A stretch of 64,000 nt of DNA from NCBI RefSeq assembly GCF_018035235.1, contig NZ_WPCV01000002.1, positions 1,054,001 to 1,118,000 of the forward strand. The letters run 5' to 3'. Each line of letters opens with the position of its first letter. Positions within the stretch are counted from its first letter, which is position 1. The stretch comes from Citrobacter sp. On2M. Its GTDB lineage: Bacteria; Pseudomonadota; Gammaproteobacteria; Enterobacterales; Enterobacteriaceae. Positions 57,738-64,000 of the stretch are shown in pieces. Position numbers and translations under genes: made by a program. The notes beneath the pieces were generated by a model, which worked only from the letters and a program-made list of their open reading frames with translations, was not told where the DNA came from and did no database searches.

Positions 57738-59258
57738 ATGGTCAGCACACATACTCAGTCGTCAGGCGAATACTTGTTGGAAATGACCGGCATCAACAAG
57801 TCCTTCCCCGGCGTTAAGGCTCTTGATAATGTCAATTTAAAAGTCCGCCCACATTCGATCCACGCCTTAATGGGGGAGAATGGTGCGGGGAAATCCACAT
57901 TATTGAAATGTCTTTTCGGCATCTATCAAAAAGATTCCGGTAGTATTTTATTTCAGGGTAAAGAAATCGATTTTCATTCTGCTAAAGAAGCGCTTGAGAA
58001 TGGTATTTCGATGGTACATCAGGAATTAAACCTGGTATTACAACGTTCTGTGATGGACAACATGTGGTTGGGACGCTATCCCACCAAAGGTATGTTTGTC
58101 GATCAGGAAAAAATGTACCGTGATACCAAAGCGATATTTGATGAGCTGGATATTGATATCGATCCGCGCGCACGCGTCGGCACATTATCCGTTTCACAAA
58201 TGCAGATGATTGAAATTGCGAAAGCGTTCTCCTATGACGCCAAAATCGTCATCATGGATGAACCAACGTCATCGTTAACCGAGAAAGAAGTTAATCATCT
58301 GTTCACCATCATCCGTAAGCTGAAAGAACGTGGATGCGGTATTGTTTATATTTCTCACAAAATGGAAGAAATTTTCCAACTGTGTGATGAAATCACCGTG
58401 CTGCGCGACGGCCAGTGGATTGCGACCCAGCCGCTGGAAGGGCTGGATATGGATAAGATCATCGCCATGATGGTAGGGCGTTCACTGAACCAACGTTTTC
58501 CGGACAAAGAAAACAAGCCCGGTGAAGTGATTCTGCAAGTGCGTAACCTGACCTCGCTGCGTCAGCCGTCAATTCGTGATGTCTCGTTTGATTTGCACAA
58601 AGGGGAAATTCTCGGGATTGCTGGTCTGGTCGGCGCTAAACGTACTGATATCGTTGAAACGCTGTTTGGTATTCGTGAGAAATCATCGGGTACAATTACG
58701 CTACACGGCAAAAAAATTAATAACCACAGCGCAAATGAGGCCATCAATCATGGTTTTGCGCTGGTCACGGAAGAACGCCGCTCAACCGGTATTTACGCGT
58801 ACCTGGATATTGGTTTTAACTCGTTAATCTCCAATATCCAAAACTATAAAAATAAAGTCGGTCTGCTGGATAATTCCCGCATGAAGAGTGATACCCAATG
58901 GGTAATTGACTCCATGAGGGTGAAAACGCCGGGCCATCGTACACAAATCGGTTCACTGTCTGGTGGTAATCAGCAAAAGGTGGTTATTGGCCGCTGGCTA
59001 TTAACGCAGCCAGAAATTCTGATGCTGGATGAACCTACACGTGGTATCGATGTCGGCGCGAAATTTGAAATTTATCAGCTGATTGCCGAACTCGCGAAAA
59101 AGGATAAGGGGATTATTATTATTTCCTCTGAAATGCCGGAGCTATTGGGTATTACCGATCGTATCCTGGTGATGAGTAATGGTCTCGTTGCCGGGATTGT
59201 TGACACTAAAACGACAACGCAAAACGAAATCCTCCGTCTTGCGTCTTTGCACCTTTAA
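57738..59258 (+). CDS. mglA: MglA, dual ATPase of the galactose ABC importer
   Basis: A 506-residue sugar ABC ATPase of the RbsA/XylG type with two nucleotide-binding domains. The first has Walker [10 protein letters not shown], signature [13 protein letters not shown] and Walker [10 protein letters not shown]. The second has a degenerate Walker A (GLVGAKRTD), signature LSGGNQQKV and Walker [10 protein letters not shown]. This asymmetry is normal for the family. It lies 71 bases after mglB and 15 before mglC. Confidence 0.97.
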   Translation: MVSTHTQSSGEYLLEMTGINKSFPGVKALDNVNLKVRPHSIHALMGENGAGKSTLLKCLFGIYQKDSGSILFQGKEIDFHSAKEALENGISMVHQELNLVLQRSVMDNMWLGRYPTKGMFVDQEKMYRDTKAIFDELDIDIDPRARVGTLSVSQMQMIEIAKAFSYDAKIVIMDEPTSSLTEKEVNHLFTIIRKLKERGCGIVYISHKMEEIFQLCDEITVLRDGQWIATQPLEGLDMDKIIAMMVGRSLNQRFPDKENKPGEVILQVRNLTSLRQPSIRDVSFDLHKGEILGIAGLVGAKRTDIVETLFGIREKSSGTITLHGKKINNHSANEAINHGFALVTEERRSTGIYAYLDIGFNSLISNIQNYKNKVGLLDNSRMKSDTQWVIDSMRVKTPGHRTQIGSLSGGNQQKVVIGRWLLTQPEILMLDEPTRGIDVGAKFEIYQLIAELAKKDKGIIIISSEMPELLGITDRILVMSNGLVAGIVDTKTTTQNEILRLASLHL

Positions 59259-59273
59259 GATTAGGGGCTCCTC

Positions 59274-60284
59274 ATGAGTGCGTTAAATAAGAAAAGTTTT
59301 CTTACTTATCTGAAAGAAGGCGGAATTTACGTTGTTCTTTTGGTTTTGCTGGCGATTATTATTTTCCAGGATCCCACTTTCTTAAGCTTACTGAACCTGA
59401 GTAATATTCTGACGCAATCTTCGGTGCGTATTATTATCGCATTGGGTGTGGCAGGGCTGATTGTTACCCAGGGGACCGACCTGTCTGCGGGACGTCAGGT
59501 TGGCCTTGCGGCGGTCGTGGCGGCAACCTTGCTGCAGTCGATGGAGAACGCCAACAAGGTGTTCCCGGAAATGGCGACGATGCCAATTATCGTGGTGGTG
59601 CTGATTGTCTGCGTGATTGGCGCCATTATCGGTCTGGTGAACGGTATCATCATCGCTTATCTGAACGTGACGCCGTTTATTACCACCCTGGGTACGATGA
59701 TTATCGTTTACGGGATCAACTCCCTGTACTACGACTTCGTCGGCGCATCGCCAATTTCTGGCTTTGACAGCGGATTCTCAACCTTTGCGCAGGGCTTTAT
59801 TGCGCTGGGCAGTTTCCGACTCTCCTACATCACCTTCTACGCGCTGATTGCCGTGGCCTTTGTATGGGTGCTGTGGAATAAAACCCGCTTCGGTAAGAAT
59901 ATTTTTGCTATCGGCGGAAACCCGGAAGCGGCGAAAGTGTCCGGGGTAAACGTTGCGCTGAACCTGCTGATCATCTATGCGTTGTCTGGCGTGTTCTATG
60001 CGTTTGGTGGTTTGCTCGAAGCCGGGCGTATCGGTTCGGCAACCAACAACCTCGGCTTTATGTATGAGCTGGATGCGATTGCCGCGTGCGTGGTTGGCGG
60101 CGTGTCGTTCAGCGGCGGGGTAGGGACCGTGTTTGGCGTGGTGACCGGTGTGATTATCTTCACCGTTATCAACTATGGTCTGACCTACATTGGTGTGAAC
60201 CCTTACTGGCAGTATATTATCAAGGGCGGCATTATTATCTTCGCGGTCGCGCTGGACTCACTGAAGTACGCGCGTAAGAAGTAA
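59274..60284 (+). CDS. mglC: MglC, permease of the galactose ABC importer
   Basis: A 336-residue BPD_transp_2 permease with about ten hydrophobic segments. Family stretches are LGVAGLIVTQGTDLSAGRQ and NIFAIGGNPEAAKVSG, the latter likely near the coupling interface, and LDAIAACVVGGVSFSGG. It is the last gene of mglBAC and is followed by a terminator. Confidence 0.97.
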   Translation: MSALNKKSFLTYLKEGGIYVVLLVLLAIIIFQDPTFLSLLNLSNILTQSSVRIIIALGVAGLIVTQGTDLSAGRQVGLAAVVAATLLQSMENANKVFPEMATMPIIVVVLIVCVIGAIIGLVNGIIIAYLNVTPFITTLGTMIIVYGINSLYYDFVGASPISGFDSGFSTFAQGFIALGSFRLSYITFYALIAVAFVWVLWNKTRFGKNIFAIGGNPEAAKVSGVNVALNLLIIYALSGVFYAFGGLLEAGRIGSATNNLGFMYELDAIAACVVGGVSFSGGVGTVFGVVTGVIIFTVINYGLTYIGVNPYWQYIIKGGIIIFAVALDSLKYARKK

Positions 60285-60295
60285 TCGTATAACGC

Positions 60296-60334
60296 AAAAA
60301 GCCCGGCACAGCGCAATCTGTACCGGGCTTTTTT
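60296..60334. terminator. Bidirectional terminator between mglC and preA
   Basis: AAAAAGCCCGG (stem GCCCGG 60301-60306) pairs with CCGGGC (60323-60328), extended by GT/AC-type inner pairs, then six Ts. An A run precedes it, so it can also serve preA on the minus strand. Confidence 0.9.
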
Positions 60335-60341
60335 GTCAGTA

Positions 60342-61577
60342 TTACAACGTTAACTCGTGCGCTTTCTCACCAGGTTTAAATTTCACCTCACCCAGTTCGA
60401 TACAGGCTACCGGGCAAACGTGACCGCACAGCAAGCATCCGACACATTTTTCCGTGTTGCAGTGCGGCGTGCGGGTTTCTTCGTTCCATTCCATCGCCTG
60501 ATGCCCACCGTCGTAACAGGAGATGTAGCAGCGACCGCAGCCAACGCATTTATCCAGATGGATATTCGGATAGACGATGTAGCTACGGTCAAGTTCCTCA
60601 GCGGGGATAATATTGGCATTGGCCAGACCCACCATCTCCTCCAGTGAGTCAAACCCTTGATCGGCGAGGTAATGTGACAATCCGCTGATCATGTCCTCCA
60701 CAATCCGATATCCATACTGCATGATCCCGGTGGTCACCTGCAGCGTGGCCGCGCCTAACAGTAAAAACTCGGCTGCATCTTCCCAGGTTTCAATTCCTCC
60801 GATGCCGCTAATTGGGAAATCCCGCAGTTCAGGGTGCATCCGCAGTTGTTGGATAAATCGCAGGGCGATAGGCTTAACGGCCTTGCCGGAGTAGCCGGAA
60901 ATACTGGATTTGCCGTTGACGACCGGCATCCCGATTTTCCTGTTCAGGTCGATGTTAGTGATGGATTTAACTGTATTGATGGTCGCAATACCATCCGCAC
61001 CTCCACGTTTTGCCGCCAGCGCCACCTCACACATATCACCAATGTTCGGCGTCATTTTTGCCAGCATTGGCAGGGACGATCCGCGTTTCACTGCCCGACA
61101 ATATTTTTCAACCAGCTCAGGGCTTTGTCCTACATCGCTGCCCATAGCATGCGAGGTCATTTGCGGGCACGAGAAGTTACACTCGATCATGTCGGCACCG
61201 GCCTCTTCAACCAGGCGGGCCAGTTCCTGCCATTGCTGTTCATTTTCCCCCATGATCGACGCAATCAGAACCTTGTTCGGATAGTCCTGTTTCAGTCGGC
61301 GGATTGCGGCCAGATTCTCCTCCAGCGGATGCTCGGCAATTTGCTCCATGTTTTTGAAGCCAATAAAGCCGGTATCTTCTTTGCTGAGATGATCAAAGCG
61401 CGGAGAGACCTCATTCGCAATAAAGAACCCGATCGTTTTAAAAACAATACCGCCCCAGCCACTTTCATAGGCTTTGGCGCACATTTCATAGCAATTGCCC
61501 ACCGGAGAGGAAGAGAGGCAGAATGGGTTGGGGAATTTGACGCCGCAAAAGGTAATAGAAAGATCTTTCGTTAACAT
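60342..61577 (-). CDS. preA: PreA, NAD-dependent dihydropyrimidine dehydrogenase subunit
   Basis: A 411-residue FMN enzyme subunit that with PreT interconverts uracil or thymine and the dihydropyrimidine. A DHOD-like barrel ([18 protein letters not shown]; catalytic-loop NFSCPQMT) is followed by two C-terminal 4Fe-4S motifs, [11 protein letters not shown] and [15 protein letters not shown] 61577 ([12 protein letters not shown]) is used instead of one two codons earlier. It overlaps the preT stop by seven bases. Confidence 0.96.
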   Translation of the reverse strand: MLTKDLSITFCGVKFPNPFCLSSSPVGNCYEMCAKAYESGWGGIVFKTIGFFIANEVSPRFDHLSKEDTGFIGFKNMEQIAEHPLEENLAAIRRLKQDYPNKVLIASIMGENEQQWQELARLVEEAGADMIECNFSCPQMTSHAMGSDVGQSPELVEKYCRAVKRGSSLPMLAKMTPNIGDMCEVALAAKRGGADGIATINTVKSITNIDLNRKIGMPVVNGKSSISGYSGKAVKPIALRFIQQLRMHPELRDFPISGIGGIETWEDAAEFLLLGAATLQVTTGIMQYGYRIVEDMISGLSHYLADQGFDSLEEMVGLANANIIPAEELDRSYIVYPNIHLDKCVGCGRCYISCYDGGHQAMEWNEETRTPHCNTEKCVGCLLCGHVCPVACIELGEVKFKPGEKAHELTL

Positions 61578-62812
61578 GAGCAAGCTCCCTCTAAATAGTG
61601 ATGAATGGCCTGAGCTGCTTCTTTACCGGTTTTCACGGCGTAAACAACCGTTTTATCGCCCTCAACAATATCACCAGCAGCAAACAGGACAGGATCGGTG
61701 GTTTGGTAGTTTTGCGTATCGATAAGATTGTGCTGGGGCTTTAACGCGGCAAAATTATCAAGCTGAGCGTGTTGGCCGACGGCAAGAATAATGTGCTCGG
61801 CTTCAAGCGAGAGTTCACCTGGCAAGCGTACGTGTTTAAAGGAAACCCGATTTCCGTTAACCGCCACAGGCGTGAAACCGTCAATAATCGATACCCCTAA
61901 TGCCTGGGTGCTGTTGAATTCTTTGTCGCTGGCCGGGAAATCAGCCAGTTCTTCACGCGCTACACAGGTGACTGACGGACAGCCCAGCAACTTTAAGGTA
62001 CTGGCGACATCCATCGCCACGTCGCCACCGCCGATGATTAATGCACTTTGCGCGACGGTAATATCGCCGCTGGCTTGCCGGGCGCGTTGCAGGAAATCGA
62101 CGGCAATTTCAACGTTATTCGCTCTCTCAAACAGAGGTAACGTTGAACCGTAAGACATCCCCACGGTAACCAGTACGGCGCGATAATTCGCTTTGAGTTG
62201 CTCAACGGAAAGGGCATTGCCGACTTCGCAATTGCACGTGATGGTCACGCCCATTTCAACGATACGGGCAATTTCAAGATCCAAAACCGATTGCGGCAGA
62301 CGAAACTCAGGGATGCCATAGCGCAACCAGCCACCTGGCTGAGCCTGTTTTTCGAAGATGGTGACGTCATAACCAAGATTACTTAGCGTTACGCTGGCCT
62401 GTAACCCTGCCGGGCCCGCACCGATGACGGCAACCTTGCCCAGCTTTTTTGTCGCTGGCTGATAGATTTTCATTGCCGTTTGCTGTTCAAAATCGGTAAT
62501 AAAGCGCTGCAGACGTGCAATATCGATCGGTTTATCAATACCTGAACGTGTACATCCGCGCTGACATAATTTTTCGGTTGGGCAAACCCTGGCGCATACT
62601 GCACCGAGCGCATTATTTTCCCGGATAGTTTCGGCAGCGCCTTTAAAATTGCGGAAATAAATGGATCGAATAAATTTTCCGGGATCGGTTTGCGCCGGGC
62701 AATCCTGACTACAGGGGGCATCGTGACATAATAAACAGCGGGAAGCCTCTTTTATTGCTAATAATGGGGTAAAAGCAGGCGTGAGCTCATCCAGATAATT
62801 TTGTTGTGGCAT
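61571..62812 (-). CDS. preT: PreT, NAD-dependent dihydropyrimidine dehydrogenase subunit
   Basis: A 413-residue FAD/Fe-S electron-transfer subunit resembling the GltD small subunit. The N-terminal cysteine-rich part has [16 protein letters not shown] and [15 protein letters not shown]. The FAD dinucleotide site is [10 protein letters not shown] and the NAD site [12 protein letters not shown]. It is the first gene of preT-preA. A perfect CRP box lies about 105 bases upstream of its ATG. Confidence 0.95.
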   Translation of the reverse strand: MPQQNYLDELTPAFTPLLAIKEASRCLLCHDAPCSQDCPAQTDPGKFIRSIYFRNFKGAAETIRENNALGAVCARVCPTEKLCQRGCTRSGIDKPIDIARLQRFITDFEQQTAMKIYQPATKKLGKVAVIGAGPAGLQASVTLSNLGYDVTIFEKQAQPGGWLRYGIPEFRLPQSVLDLEIARIVEMGVTITCNCEVGNALSVEQLKANYRAVLVTVGMSYGSTLPLFERANNVEIAVDFLQRARQASGDITVAQSALIIGGGDVAMDVASTLKLLGCPSVTCVAREELADFPASDKEFNSTQALGVSIIDGFTPVAVNGNRVSFKHVRLPGELSLEAEHIILAVGQHAQLDNFAALKPQHNLIDTQNYQTTDPVLFAAGDIVEGDKTVVYAVKTGKEAAQAIHHYLEGACSC

Positions 62813-62914
62813 ATTTTATTCCTTAATGCTTGAGTAAATTAAGGCAAACTGTTAATAACAAAATATAAAAATAGAAAGCTATTCTTAAGGCTAAGCACTG
62901 CAGGAAGAGTATTC

Positions 62915-62930
62915 TGTGAAAAGATTCACA
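62915..62930. promoter_or_regulatory. Perfect CRP-box core upstream of preT
   Basis: TGTGA-N6-TCACA with the exact six-base spacer, centred 110 bases before the preT ATG. It suggests catabolite activation of preTA. FNR-type sites were looked for and not found. Confidence 0.65.
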
Positions 62931-63044
62931 AATAGAAGATAGTTTGAGGGAAATGCTGGCGCGCAGCATTAATCCCTTATATTGAAATGTTAACCATTAT
63001 CATAATATTAGCTATTCTCAAGCGCTAATATAACGGTAATCTCT

Positions 63045-64000
<956 letters not shown>

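Noticed and set aside
58606-58680. Degenerate second Walker A in MglA as a possible inactivating mutation
   Set aside because: GLVGAKRTD is the normal sequence of this family's second nucleotide-binding domain.
60834-61574. 246-codon open frame antisense to preA
   Set aside because: preA is a clear full-length gene on the other strand; the antisense translation has no family features and no Shine-Dalgarno.

Overview
The window is chromosomal DNA of an Enterobacteriaceae member. Gene content, gene order and protein sequences follow the Escherichia coli/Salmonella segment from yejM to sanA almost gene for gene. The accessory genes and degree of divergence suggest a Citrobacter-like genome, but the species is inferred, not proven. 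No tRNA, rRNA, prophage, insertion sequence or CRISPR array was found. Nearly all intergenic gaps are short and several hold clear hairpins or operators.

Layout, left to right. (1) 1-7.5 kb: yejM (cut by the window edge), yejL, yejK, rplY, radD/yejH, rsuA, bcr, yejG: envelope, nucleoid, ribosome and repair housekeeping. (2) 7.5-13 kb: yejABEF, a peptide/microcin C ABC importer. (3) 13-17.6 kb: rtn/pdeN, mepS, lpxT, yeiR. (4) 17.7-26.5 kb: a hexuronate pair, yeiQ and a uxuA-type mannonate dehydratase on divergent strands, then an accessory respiratory block: a MocR-type PLP regulator divergent from a torY-torZ-torD N-/S-oxide reductase operon. (5) 26.6-32.9 kb: yeiP/efpL, yeiW, setB and the Cra-controlled fruBKA operon. 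(6) 33-36.3 kb: an accessory cluster of a Dcu-type dicarboxylate carrier, an aspartate racemase and a HypT/YjiE-like LysR regulator. (7) 36.6-41.8 kb: psuK-psuG-psuT-like pseudouridine catabolism, yeiI, nfo. (8) 41.9-47.7 kb: yeiH/yeiE, lysP, and a cirA-type siderophore receptor behind a long perfect inverted repeat resembling a Fur box, with a possible 22-codon gene facing away from it. (9) 48-52.2 kb: an accessory cluster of an organophosphate-antiporter-family transporter, a SerB-like phosphatase, an unusual L-serine dehydratase and an XRE regulator. (10) 52.2-64 kb: yeiG, folE, yeiB, galS, mglBAC, preT-preA, yeiS and sanA (cut by the right edge).

The most interesting accessory region is (9). 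The transporter keeps the two phosphate-binding arginines and the histidine of GlpT, the phosphatase keeps the SerB motifs, and the dehydratase keeps three Fe-S cysteines but lacks the usual C-terminal cysteine. Together they suggest uptake of an organic phosphate such as O-phosphoserine, hydrolysis to serine and deamination to pyruvate. Two other clusters make testable predictions: MocR-torYZD (possible methionine-sulfoxide or related amino-oxide respiration) and Dcu-racemase-HypT-like (D-/L-aspartate use linked to oxidant sensing).

All functional calls rest on reading motifs and on remembered family knowledge; no database search was run.
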